From Prevotellaceae bacterium (lineage in GTDB: Bacteria; Bacteroidota; Bacteroidia; Bacteroidales; UBA932), in assembly GCA_031279735.1 (NCBI GenBank), contig JAITHX010000134.1, positions 1 through 21,216 on the forward strand: a stretch of DNA of 21,216 nucleotides, given 5' to 3'. The notes under the pieces are model-generated. The model was given only the letters and a program-made list of their open reading frames with translations, searched no databases and was not told the DNA's origin. Of the stretch, positions 7,174 through 13,078 are shown piece after piece. A program made the translations under genes and the position numbers. Each line of letters opens with the position of its first letter. Position 1 is the first letter of the stretch.

Positions 7174-7856
7174 CTGTCGGGCAATAGTTCGCAGCCCGCA
7201 AGCACCGCCTCCGTCGCGCCAACGCCGAGACGATCGACGCCCTGACGGAGATAGCCCGTTGCGGTTGCCCAGTCGCGAATGCCGCCGCTGGCTTTCACCC
7301 CCATCTTTCCGCCTACCGCGCGAAGCATCACCGCGATAATCTCCGGCGTTGCGCCTCCCTTTCCAAATCCGGTTGAAGTCTTGACGAAATCCGCCCCCGC
7401 CGCGAGCGACAGCTCGCACGCCGCCGCAATCTGCTCGGCGCTCAGCAGCCCCGATTCCTGTATCACCTTCACCTTCGCGCCCGCCGAACGCGCCGCCAGA
7501 ACAACGGCGCGTATGTCGTCCGACACATAATTGCAGTCGCCCGAAAGGAAACGCCCAATGTTCATCACCATGTCGATTTCCGCAGCCCCGTCGTCAACCG
7601 CCCGCCGCGCCTGATGAGCCTTCACTTCCGAAACGTCGGCTCCGTGAGGAAAACTCAGCACGCACGAAACGCCCACGCCCGACCCGCGCAGCAATCGCTC
7701 CGCAAGCGCCACATCGCACGGGCGAACGCACAGGCTCGCCACCCTTTCGCGGATACACATTTCGGCGTCGCGCCTGAGATCGTCCGCCGTAGTTTCCGGT
7801 TTAAGCGCGGCGTGGTCGATCCTCGCCGCAACTTCCAATCTTGTATAATTTTTCAT
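7167..7856 (-). CDS. deoC: Deoxyribose-phosphate aldolase
   Basis: This 229-aa enzyme cleaves 2-deoxyribose 5-phosphate to glyceraldehyde 3-phosphate and acetaldehyde in deoxynucleoside catabolism, in the cytoplasm. Class I aldolase features are visible: Asp95 in EIDMVMNIG, the Schiff-base Lys159 in DFVKTSTGF, and Lys188 in GVKASGGIR. The start is taken as the ATG at 7856 (MKNYTRLEV), which gives the normal length of the short bacterial form; the frame stays open upstream to 8000 but the extra residues do not look like DeoC. The stop codon is supplied by the Rpn relic at 7147-7173, so the extreme C-terminus (ELLPDSA) may have been replaced. It may be cotranscribed with the Rpn gene. Confidence 0.93.
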   Translation of the reverse strand: MKNYTRLEVAARIDHAALKPETTADDLRRDAEMCIRERVASLCVRPCDVALAERLLRGSGVGVSCVLSFPHGADVSEVKAHQARRAVDDGAAEIDMVMNIGRFLSGDCNYVSDDIRAVVLAARSAGAKVKVIQESGLLSAEQIAAACELSLAAGADFVKTSTGFGKGGATPEIIAVMLRAVGGKMGVKASGGIRDWATATGYLRQGVDRLGVGATEAVLAGCELLPDSA

Positions 7857-7911
7857 CAGTAACACACGCTTTGATTCAAGACGCGAAATTACAATTTTTT
7901 TCATATCGCGG

Positions 7912-7919
7912 CAAAGATG
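7912..7919 (-). promoter_or_regulatory. Possible -7 box of deoC
   Basis: On the minus strand the bases read CATCTTTG, seven of eight matches to TAnnTTTG, about 55 bp before the deoC start. No -33 element is clear. Confidence 0.35.
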
Positions 7920-7965
7920 CGGAACCAATAATGTTCTGCAGCCAGCCCCCTCGCCGCAACCCGAA

Positions 7966-7997
7966 TTTGACCGTAACAAAAAAAACTTATATCTTCG
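7966..7997 (+). promoter_or_regulatory. Promoter upstream of DUF805 gene or a leader RNA
   Basis: TTTG (7966-7969) is followed 20 bp later by TATCTTCG (7990-7997), one mismatch from TAnnTTTG at the expected spacing. Transcription would begin near 8003 at the base of a strong hairpin. Confidence 0.55.
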
Positions 7998-8004
7998 CAC
8001 CCGC

Positions 8005-8156
8005 GTTGCACGGACGACCCCGCAAAATATCCGTCCGGCGCAACAACGTTATTTGACCGCATAACCAACGCTCAAGATGAGAATAAGACATTCGATATAA
8101 GATTTTTTTTTCATTTTTTTTACCCGCACCCCCGCGTCGGGAAGGCGGGTTTTTTC
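8005..8156 (+). ncRNA. Candidate structured leader or small RNA
   Basis: Directly after the promoter, GTTGC (8005-8009) plus CGGACG (8011-8016) pair with CGTCCG (8032-8037) plus GCAAC (8040-8044). About 80 nt further, ACCCGC (8122-8127) pairs with GCGGGT (8145-8150), followed by a T run. A promoter, a 5' hairpin and a terminator ahead of the coding region suggest either an attenuated leader for the DUF805 gene or a separate small RNA. I do not recognise an Rfam family. Confidence 0.35.
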
Positions 8157-8196
8157 TTTCGCATTTAAAGAACCACGTATATAAAAACACAAAACC

Positions 8197-8550
8197 ATGG
8201 AATGGTATATTAAAGTTTTAAGACAGTATGCCGAATTTAACGGCAGAGCGCGACGCAGGGAATACTGGATGTTCGTACTGATACATCTGCTGATCCTGTT
8301 TGTCGCGAGGATCATCGACGCGCTGTGGGGAGCAGTGCCTCCCGAAGCGAAATACGGAATAGTCTCGCTGCTGTACCTGCTTGCCGTATTAATACCCTGG
8401 CTGGCTGTTTCGGTGCGCCGAATGCACGACATCGGCAAAAGCGGCAAATGGGTGCTAATAGGACTAGTACCATTGGTAGGACAAATCTGGCTGTTTATCC
8501 TGCTCGTCACCGGAAGCACGGGAAACAACCGGTACGGAGCAAGACCGTAA
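8197..8550 (+). CDS. DUF805 membrane protein (117 aa)
   Basis: A small inner-membrane protein of the DUF805 (YhaH-like) family, whose function is not known. Diagnostic motifs are FNGRARRREYW near the N-terminus, VRRMHDIGKSGKW in the middle and GNNRYG at the end. About three hydrophobic helices are visible (near 26-44, 54-72 and 84-106), and the length is typical. The only good upstream promoter is at 7966-7997, with a terminator-like hairpin between, so attenuation is possible. An 11-bp repeat array follows the stop codon directly. Confidence 0.9.
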   Translation: MEWYIKVLRQYAEFNGRARRREYWMFVLIHLLILFVARIIDALWGAVPPEAKYGIVSLLYLLAVLIPWLAVSVRRMHDIGKSGKWVLIGLVPLVGQIWLFILLVTGSTGNNRYGARP

Positions 8551-8555
8551 TACTA

Positions 8556-8588
8556 TTGTTGTACGGTTGTTGTACGGTTGTTGTACGG
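8556..8588 (+). repeat. Three perfect 11-bp repeats after DUF805 gene
   Basis: TTGTTGTACGG occurs three times without a gap, beginning 6 bp after the stop codon. It resembles the arrays at 2947-2979 and (minus strand) 16960-16992. Confidence 0.85.
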
Positions 8589-8607
8589 CAGTATAGCATG
8601 ACTGCCG
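8586..8607 (+). terminator. Possible terminator hairpin of DUF805 gene
   Basis: CGGCAGT (8586-8592) pairs with ACTGCCG (8601-8607) around an 8-nt loop. No T run follows, so termination is uncertain. Confidence 0.35.
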
Positions 8608-8647
8608 CATAACAGCCGTATAGCTATCGTATATACTTTTAAAAAAG

Positions 8648-8825
8648 ATGGAAAAAGAAAAGGTATCGAAAACAACAAGTTGAATTATTTGACGAACTCG
8701 ACCGCAAGTTTGTGGATTTCTATGGCGAAGCAGGTCGCCGGATTGTAAACGCCCGCCGCGAAGAATGGAACAGAGACGGTCTGTGGCATTTCGAGTTGTT
8801 TGCGCCGCCGATGTCCGAACCGTGA
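8648..8825 (+). pseudogene. Decayed antitoxin copy (relic A)
   Basis: Near-identical to the antitoxin gene at 8900-9118, but 62 bp of the middle (equivalent to about 8932-8993) are deleted, so the frame stops after 11 codons (TGA 8681-8683). The remaining C-terminal part is still readable: FDELDRKFVDFYGEAG, NARREEWNRDGLWHFELF, then APPMSEP and a stop at 8823-8825. Its toxin gene is missing. The promoter is also damaged: TACTTTT at 8634-8640 is kept but the following G and the leader are lost. The high similarity to the intact copy points to recent duplication and decay. Confidence 0.9.
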
Positions 8826-8866
8826 TTCCGGCATGATTTTGCGGCGCGTTATTAATAATTAATATA

Positions 8867-8874
8867 TACTTTTG
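8867..8874 (+). promoter_or_regulatory. -7 box of toxin-antitoxin module 2
   Basis: TACTTTTG matches TAnnTTTG and is followed by CCGAAACTTTA, the same leader as in module 1. A TTTTG at 8837-8841 lies 25 bp upstream, longer than the usual spacing. Confidence 0.6.
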
Positions 8875-8899
8875 CCGAAACTTTATAAATATTCAAAAG

Positions 8900-9118
8900 A
8901 TGGAAAAAGAAAAGGTATCGAAAACAACAAGCCACCCCGATTATCCGGGTGTAGAATTCGACGAGAACGGATGTCCGATTGGTTGTACCGTGGTTGAATT
9001 ATTTGACGAACTCGACCGCAAGTTTGTGAATTTCTATGGCGAAGAGGGCCGTCGAATTGTAAACGCCCGCCGCGAAGAATGGAATAGGGACGGTCTGTGG
9101 CATTTCGAAATGTTTTAA
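8900..9118 (+). CDS. Putative antitoxin of ParE-like module 2 (72 aa)
   Basis: Homologue of the protein at 3079-3327 with a shorter N-terminus. The conserved C-terminal region is EFDENG.PIG, FDELDRKFV, GEEGRR, NARREEWNR and WHFEMF. The start ATG is 25 bp after the -7 box and the stop is 10 bp before the toxin start, exactly as in module 1. The family is not recognised; antitoxin function is inferred from context and from co-duplication with the toxin. The nearby relic (8648-8825) is a broken copy of this same gene. Confidence 0.82.
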   Translation: MEKEKVSKTTSHPDYPGVEFDENGCPIGCTVVELFDELDRKFVNFYGEEGRRIVNARREEWNRDGLWHFEMF

Positions 9119-9128
9119 ATGAAACGTC

Positions 9129-9440
9129 ATGACGCCGCCCCGTTACAAGATAATCATATTGCCTCCGGTAAGAACGGAAATCAACAATCTGTATGATTAC
9201 ATCGCTGTTGAACTATGTGCTCCAATGGCTGCCGAAAAATATTCGCGCGGCATTTATGATACTATCGGCAAACTTGCATGGCTTGGCGGCAGTATAGGCG
9301 TCAGTCTTAACGAAAACCTTCAACGACAATATGGTCCCGGAGTGAGGACAATAATTTATAAAAACATGTCAATCATTTATAATATCAGGGATGATTTTAT
9401 TATTGTGCACAGCGTCAAGCCCGGTAAAAATATTAAATGA
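9129..9440 (+). CDS. RelE/ParE-family toxin, module 2 (103 aa)
   Basis: Same length as the toxin at 3338-3649 and about 55 percent identical to it. Conserved stretches are LYDYIA, KLAW.GGSIG, SLN.NLQRQYG, GVRTI.YK and the C-terminal KPGKNI, which fits the ParE/RelE fold. Divergence concentrates in residues 27-45 and 86-96, the kind of pattern expected where cognate antitoxin contact differs. The start ATG follows the antitoxin stop by 10 bp. A strong hairpin terminator lies 94 bp downstream, after a third module remnant. Confidence 0.87.
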   Translation: MTPPRYKIIILPPVRTEINNLYDYIAVELCAPMAAEKYSRGIYDTIGKLAWLGGSIGVSLNENLQRQYGPGVRTIIYKNMSIIYNIRDDFIIVHSVKPGKNIK

Positions 9441-9458
9441 GCTTGTACTGTTTGCGCG

Positions 9459-9538
9459 GAAATTCTTGACGAACTCGACCTCAGGTTTGCGGATTTCTTT
9501 TGACACGCGCCCTGTCGCCGCCGCGTTACAAAAATATC
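9459..9538 (+). pseudogene. Minimal remnant of a third module (relic B)
   Basis: Bases 9459-9503 read EILDELDLRFADFF and a stop, matching the antitoxin segment ELFDELDRKFVNFY. Bases 9512-9538 then read LSPPRYKNI, matching the toxin start MTPPRYKII. The sequence between, which should hold the rest of the antitoxin, is deleted. The remnant begins 18 bp after the intact toxin gene. Confidence 0.75.
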
Positions 9539-9573
9539 CCGCGAAGATATTTCTTCTTCGCGGGATATTTTAT
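9534..9573. terminator. Bidirectional terminator
   Basis: A perfect 14-bp stem: ATATCCCGCGAAGA (9534-9547) with TCTTCGCGGGATAT (9555-9568), loop 7 nt. T-rich sequence follows on the plus strand and, read backward, on the minus strand too (AAAAA at 9530-9534). It serves module 2 from the left and the DUF6261-like gene from the right. Confidence 0.85.
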
Positions 9574-9606
9574 GTTTATGAATCGAGCGATTCGTTTCGC
9601 TGCAAT

Positions 9607-10536
9607 TCAATTCGTGGAGGTCTCGCCCGCCGTTTTGTTTTCGGGTTCGTTCGCGGCTGCGGCTGCGTTCGCGCAGCTGTTTTTGTTTTCGCTTGCGGTT
9701 GCGGCTGCGTTCGCGCTGCTGCTTTTGTTTTCGGTCGCAGTTTTGTTTTCGGTTTCGCTGCTGCTTTTGCTTTCGGTTGCGGTTGCGTTCGGGCTGCCGG
9801 CTTTGTTTTTTTTCTTGTTCTTGTTCGCGTGTATGCGTCCGAGATGCTGAGCGAGCTTGTTTTTGTATTCGGTGGCGTGGGCGTTGTACTCGGCTCTGAA
9901 TCCGGCAACGAAATCAGTTCCGTGGAGGTTGATCATCGCCTCGATGCGGTCGGTGATGTTCTGATAGCCCGTGTCCACTTCGCGACGCACCCGACCAACG
10001 CGAAGTTCGGTTTGCTGCGCCGATTCGCCGGTGCGTTCGTCGAGCAGGGCGGCAAGCGCGGCGGCAGCCTGTTCGTGAGCCTGCATCCATGGTTCGAGCG
10101 TGAGCGTCGTCACGTCGGCCGAACGCACCCGCAAATCCTGCAGCAGGTTGAACGACGAGGCGAGTTCCTGCCGGTAGGCTTCCTTGCCGATGTTGCCGTA
10201 GTGCCGCAGAACAACTTCGAGGTTCTCGGCCGCGTGCTTCACGGCAGGGTCGAAGTGGTTGAGGCAGGAGTACACGTATGCCGACATTCCGGAGAACGAC
10301 GTGTCGAATTTGTGGTCGGCAACGGCAATTCTATCCGTATCCGCGCTCTTGACGATTCGCTCGAGGGCAGTGCCGAGATCGGCAAGACTGCTGCGGAATG
10401 GAACGATAATGGTGGCGATTCCAAGAGGCTCTTCGCCGTAACGCTTATAAAGCGCATCGTTTTCGATGTGAAAACGGAAATGGAGCTCATTTGTGAGAGC
10501 CGCTGTCCGGACTCTTACTATTTCTGATTTACTCAT
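9607..10536 (-). CDS. DUF6261-like protein with low-complexity tail (309 aa)
   Basis: Residues 1 to about 237 are a mostly helical domain resembling, from memory, the Bacteroidota-restricted DUF6261 family, which has no known function. Features are the N-terminal LTNELHFRFH, IVKSADTDRIAVAD, and helices around SAYVYSCLNHFDPAVKHAAE. No signal peptide or membrane segment is seen. From about 238 the protein becomes a tail of Asn, Ala, Lys, Glu, Ser and Thr, with a 14-residue period (ANAAATASENKNSC then ANAAAAANEPEN) that corresponds to a 42-bp DNA repeat. The ATG is at 10536. The presumed mRNA leader (from near 10958) carries an array of hairpins at 10583-10802. The family call is moderate; the gene itself is firm, since the long plus-strand frame opposite has no coherent protein. 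Confidence 0.8.
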   Translation of the reverse strand: MSKSEIVRVRTAALTNELHFRFHIENDALYKRYGEEPLGIATIIVPFRSSLADLGTALERIVKSADTDRIAVADHKFDTSFSGMSAYVYSCLNHFDPAVKHAAENLEVVLRHYGNIGKEAYRQELASSFNLLQDLRVRSADVTTLTLEPWMQAHEQAAAALAALLDERTGESAQQTELRVGRVRREVDTGYQNITDRIEAMINLHGTDFVAGFRAEYNAHATEYKNKLAQHLGRIHANKNKKKNKAGSPNATATESKSSSETENKTATENKSSSANAAATASENKNSCANAAAAANEPENKTAGETSTN

Positions 10537-10582
10537 CTTGAATCTATCTTTTTTTTGTTTATACTCTTTCTGTTCCTAACAG

Positions 10583-10802
10583 GTCTCCCGACAGCCGCGG
10601 GAGAGCTTCTGCAGTATGTGAAAAGTCTCCCGACAGCCGCGGGAGAGCTTCTGCAGTATGTGAAAAGTCTCCCGACAGCCGCGGGAGAACTTCTGCAGTA
10701 TGTGAAAGGTCTCCCGACGGCTGCGGGAGAATTTCTGCAGTATGTGAAAGGTCTCCCGACAGCCGCGGGAGAACTTCTGCAGTATGTGAAAAGTCTCCCG
10801 AC
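10583..10802. repeat. Tandem 42-bp hairpin repeat, five units plus a part
   Basis: Units start at 10583, 10625, 10667, 10709 and 10751; a sixth, starting at 10793, is cut short. Each unit holds a 7-7-7 hairpin, TCTCCCG, loop ACAGCCG, CGGGAGA, and then a constant 20-nt spacer containing CTGCAG. Variable positions (unit positions 11, 14, 23, 24, 42) lie only in the loop or spacer; the stems never vary. Read on the minus strand, each hairpin is followed by CTTTTC or CCTTTC. The array lies 47 bp upstream of the DUF6261-like start codon, within its leader. Because 42 is divisible by 3, stop-free frames run through it on both strands. Confidence 0.93.
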
Positions 10803-10964
10803 GGGAGGAGTACGCACGACGAATTTCGTCCTGTGATTTCAGCCCTGTCGAAAAGACAGGCGTTCGGTTCCGGTCTGTGTCTGCTATCTTTCTTCATATT
10901 AAATACAGCTTAACTATTTTATTTTCTAAACTAATACGATTTTTACGCATCAATAACTATGCGG

Positions 10965-10972
10965 CAAAGGTA
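10965..10972 (-). promoter_or_regulatory. -7 box of the DUF6261-like gene
   Basis: The minus strand reads TACCTTTG. A TTG on the same strand (10989-10991) is 16 bp upstream, somewhat close. Use of this box gives a leader of about 420 nt that includes the whole hairpin array. Confidence 0.6.
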
Positions 10973-11026
10973 TAATCTTTTTTTAATACAACTGTTATAC
11001 GGTATAAATAGTCTAACTATTATTAG

Positions 11027-11034
11027 TACTTTTG
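11027..11034 (+). promoter_or_regulatory. -7 box of the nucleotidyltransferase gene
   Basis: TACTTTTG, 25 bp before the start codon at 11060. No clear -33 TTG is present. Confidence 0.55.
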
Positions 11035-11059
11035 TCGGGAATTTTAAGCACGTAACCGT

Positions 11060-11815
11060 ATGTTTCAGGAAATACAAGACAAGCTGGATGAAGTGGAGAG
11101 GATAAACCGAATCAGGATAGTTTACGCCTGCGAATCAGGCAGTCGGGTCTGGGGGTTCCCGTCGCCCGACAGCGGTTGCGACGTGCGGTTTATCTATGTC
11201 AGGTCGAAGAACGACTATTTGAGTATCGTCGAATCGGGCGACAGCCTAGAGATGTCGTCCGCCGGAAAGTTCGAGATGATCGGATGGGATTTGCGCAAGA
11301 CGCTGCGACTGTTCCGCAAGTCGGAAGTGTCGATATTCGAGTGGCTGCAGTCTCCGGCGGTGTACAGGCGCGATTCGGGATTCGTCGGCGAGATGAAATC
11401 TTTTGCCGCCGATTATTTTTCGCCGCGAACCGGCGTCGCGCGTTATCTCGATCTCACGAAAAGCGTGTGGCAGGATATGCAGGGCGAGGAAATAGGAATC
11501 AGAAAATACTTTCAATGTCTGCGCGCTGTGCTTTCGGCTCTGTGGATTATCGAGAATCGGGATATTCCGCCGACGGAGTTTTCCGCGCTGCGGACGCTGA
11601 TTACCGATTCCGAGTGGCAGAATATAGTGGGCGAGTTGCTCGACGTGAAATCGGAAGCGAACGAAATGACTTCAATACGGCCGGTCGCGCTGCTGCAAAC
11701 GTTTATAGGGACTTGCATACAGCATTGCGAGACGAATCTGCCGGAAGCGGATCGGGAGGATAGAAATATTGAACGACTAAATGTTTTGTTCAGGAAGCAG
11801 CTCAGGGAGGCTTGA
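11060..11815 (+). CDS. RlaP-like nucleotidyltransferase (251 aa), variant active site
   Basis: A DNA polymerase beta-type nucleotidyltransferase of the RlaP family (PF10127 as remembered), linked by genome context in other bacteria to RNA repair. The N-terminal fold signature is ACESGSRVWGF (Gly27, Ser28) followed by SPDSGCDVRFIYV. Most family members have DSDYDVRF there, giving the two metal-binding aspartates; here the first is Gly39 (codon GGT) and only Asp41 remains. The rest looks intact: WDLRKTLRLF, SIFEWLQSP, and a helical C-terminal half (KYFQCLRAVLSALWI). It is a single gene with its own -7 box. Activity is doubtful unless a neighbouring acidic residue (Asp37) substitutes. Confidence 0.85.
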   Translation: MFQEIQDKLDEVERINRIRIVYACESGSRVWGFPSPDSGCDVRFIYVRSKNDYLSIVESGDSLEMSSAGKFEMIGWDLRKTLRLFRKSEVSIFEWLQSPAVYRRDSGFVGEMKSFAADYFSPRTGVARYLDLTKSVWQDMQGEEIGIRKYFQCLRAVLSALWIIENRDIPPTEFSALRTLITDSEWQNIVGELLDVKSEANEMTSIRPVALLQTFIGTCIQHCETNLPEADREDRNIERLNVLFRKQLREA

Positions 11816-11881
11816 ATCGTGCGGAGCGCGAAATTTTTCCGTTTGACAATAAGAATGTTGAACGCGAATTGAAACGAAATA

Positions 11882-11912
11882 TTTGCCGGAAGAAATATTT
11901 ATACTACTTTTG
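11882..11912 (+). promoter_or_regulatory. Promoter of the SRP RNA gene
   Basis: TTTG (11882-11885), 19 bp, TACTTTTG (11905-11912): a textbook Bacteroidota promoter. The RNA's first paired base is 5 bp downstream. Confidence 0.85.
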
Positions 11913-11916
11913 TCGC

Positions 11917-12014
11917 CGGGTAAGTCTCACACGACCAGCTCCCGCCGAATCCTCCAGGGTCGGAAGGCAGCAAAGGTAGGCGGTTGTAGCGGTGCGATGT
12001 GAGTAGCTTACCCG
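11917..12014 (+). ncRNA. ffs: Signal recognition particle RNA, small bacterial type
   Basis: About 98 nt. The ends pair perfectly, CGGGTAAG (11917-11924) with CTTACCCG (12007-12014). The apical domain has the conserved SRP core GGTCGGAAGGCAGCAAAGG with its GGAA tetraloop and asymmetric A-rich internal loop. A TCTTTTT run follows at 12015-12021 as terminator. The RNA binds Ffh to target nascent membrane and secreted proteins. The promoter immediately upstream is near consensus. Confidence 0.93.
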
Positions 12015-12061
12015 TCTTTTTGTTCAAATGTGTGTTTTGATAATAGAAGTGTTTGTTTCAC

Positions 12062-13066
12062 ATGAAAATATTGATTACGGGCGCTGCGGGTTTCATTGGA
12101 AGTTTTCTGGTTGAAAAGGCTCTCGAAAAGGGATTCGAGACTTATGCCGGAGTAAGAGCTTCGAGCAGCAGGCGTTACCTCAACGACGAAAGAATACGGT
12201 TTATCGACCTGAAGTACGGCGACAAAGCGGCTCTGGTCGAACAGCTGCGGGAGCTGAAGCGGGCTGCGGGCGGCTTCGATTATATCGTTCATAACATGGG
12301 CGTGACGAAATGCAACAACAAGTCGGATTTCGACAGGATAAACTATTCTTTTACCCGAAACTTCGTGGAAGCGCTGACCGAGGCAGGGGCTGTTCCCCGC
12401 AAGTTTGTTTATATGAGCAGTCTGTCGGCATGGGGCGGCGGCAATCCCAAGACCGGCGCTCCGGTGAAAGCCGACGACCTGCCCAACCCCGATACGCTGT
12501 ATGGAAAAAGCAAGCTCAAAGCCGAAAGGTTTATCGCTTCGATTCCCGGATTCCCCTACGTTTTTCTTCGCCCCACAGGGGTTTACGGTCCGCGCGAAAA
12601 GGATTATTTCATGTTCGACAAGACTGTAGCCGGCGGGCTTGAGCCTGCCATGGGGTTCAGAACGCAGCATCTCACCTTTATATATGTGCGCGATCTGGTG
12701 AAGCTGGTCTTCCTTGCATGCGAAAGTCCAGTGACGGGGAAGGGCTATTTCGTCGCCGACGGGCGGGAATATACCGATGCCGAATACGGCGCCATTGTCA
12801 AAAAACATCTCGGTCGCAGGCGTACTCTCAAAATCAGGATTCCGCTCTTTCTGGTAAAGGCGGTTTCGTATTCGCTCGATACCGTATGCGGATGGTTCGG
12901 AAAGTCGCCCACTCTGAATAAGGATAAATATAAACTGCTCAGGGTCGCCAACTGGCGATGCGATGTTTCGCCGGCTAAGAGAGATTTCGGGTTTGTTGCC
13001 GATTACGATCTTGACAGGGGGACGGCGGAGGCTATCGAATGGTATAAGCGGGAGGGATGGTTATAA
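12062..13066 (+). CDS. NAD-dependent epimerase/dehydratase (extended SDR)
   Basis: A 334-aa extended short-chain dehydrogenase. The start is set at ATG 12062 (MKILITG); a TTG nine bases upstream would add only three residues. The nucleotide-binding loop is G7AAGFIG13, the catalytic pair is Tyr147 and Lys151 in YGKSK, with Ser119/120 in YMSSLSAWG. RPTGVYGPRE matches the substrate-side motif of the family. Substrate is undetermined; nucleotide-sugar or lipid-linked sugar are the usual ones. It follows the SRP RNA by 47 bp and precedes the LolA-like gene by 12 bp, so it probably leads an operon reaching to 15187. Confidence 0.92.
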   Translation: MKILITGAAGFIGSFLVEKALEKGFETYAGVRASSSRRYLNDERIRFIDLKYGDKAALVEQLRELKRAAGGFDYIVHNMGVTKCNNKSDFDRINYSFTRNFVEALTEAGAVPRKFVYMSSLSAWGGGNPKTGAPVKADDLPNPDTLYGKSKLKAERFIASIPGFPYVFLRPTGVYGPREKDYFMFDKTVAGGLEPAMGFRTQHLTFIYVRDLVKLVFLACESPVTGKGYFVADGREYTDAEYGAIVKKHLGRRRTLKIRIPLFLVKAVSYSLDTVCGWFGKSPTLNKDKYKLLRVANWRCDVSPAKRDFGFVADYDLDRGTAEAIEWYKREGWL

Positions 13067-13078
13067 GGTTGCAATATA

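Larger units (their letters stand above)
7857..8196. other. Divergent intergenic region between deoC and DUF805 gene
   Basis: No gene is seen in these 340 bp. They hold a weak minus-strand -7 box for deoC (7912-7919), a good plus-strand promoter (7966-7997), a strong hairpin (8005-8044), two T-rich tracts (8102-8121) and a terminator-like hairpin (8122-8156). Confidence 0.7.
10837..11059. other. Divergent promoter region
   Basis: An AT-rich region with a minus-strand -7 box (10965-10972) and a plus-strand -7 box (11027-11034). A small hairpin, CCTGTC (10844-10849) with GACAGG (10855-10860) and a GAAAA loop, lies on the leader side. No gene is seen. Confidence 0.6.

Noticed and set aside
7857..8000. 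N-terminal extension of deoC
   Set aside because: The added residues do not resemble DeoC, and they cross the deoC -7 box and the divergent promoter; ATG 7856 gives the normal length.
9391..10527. 378-codon plus-strand frame opposite the DUF6261-like gene
   Set aside because: Its composition (Phe/Val/Gly-rich from the opposite Ala/Asn/Lys tail) and overlap with the toxin end and the terminator mark it as a shadow.
10583..10802. CRISPR array
   Set aside because: The spacers between hairpins are nearly identical to each other, not unique, and no cas gene is present.
10555..10836. Plus-strand frame encoding a 14-residue repeat (SLPTAAGELLQYVK)
   Set aside because: The 42-bp period keeps frames open on both strands (also 10533-10817 and 10559-10897, minus). 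Three of the five variable sites are silent in this frame, which is mildly suggestive, but there is no promoter toward it and the hairpin explanation fits the variation better.
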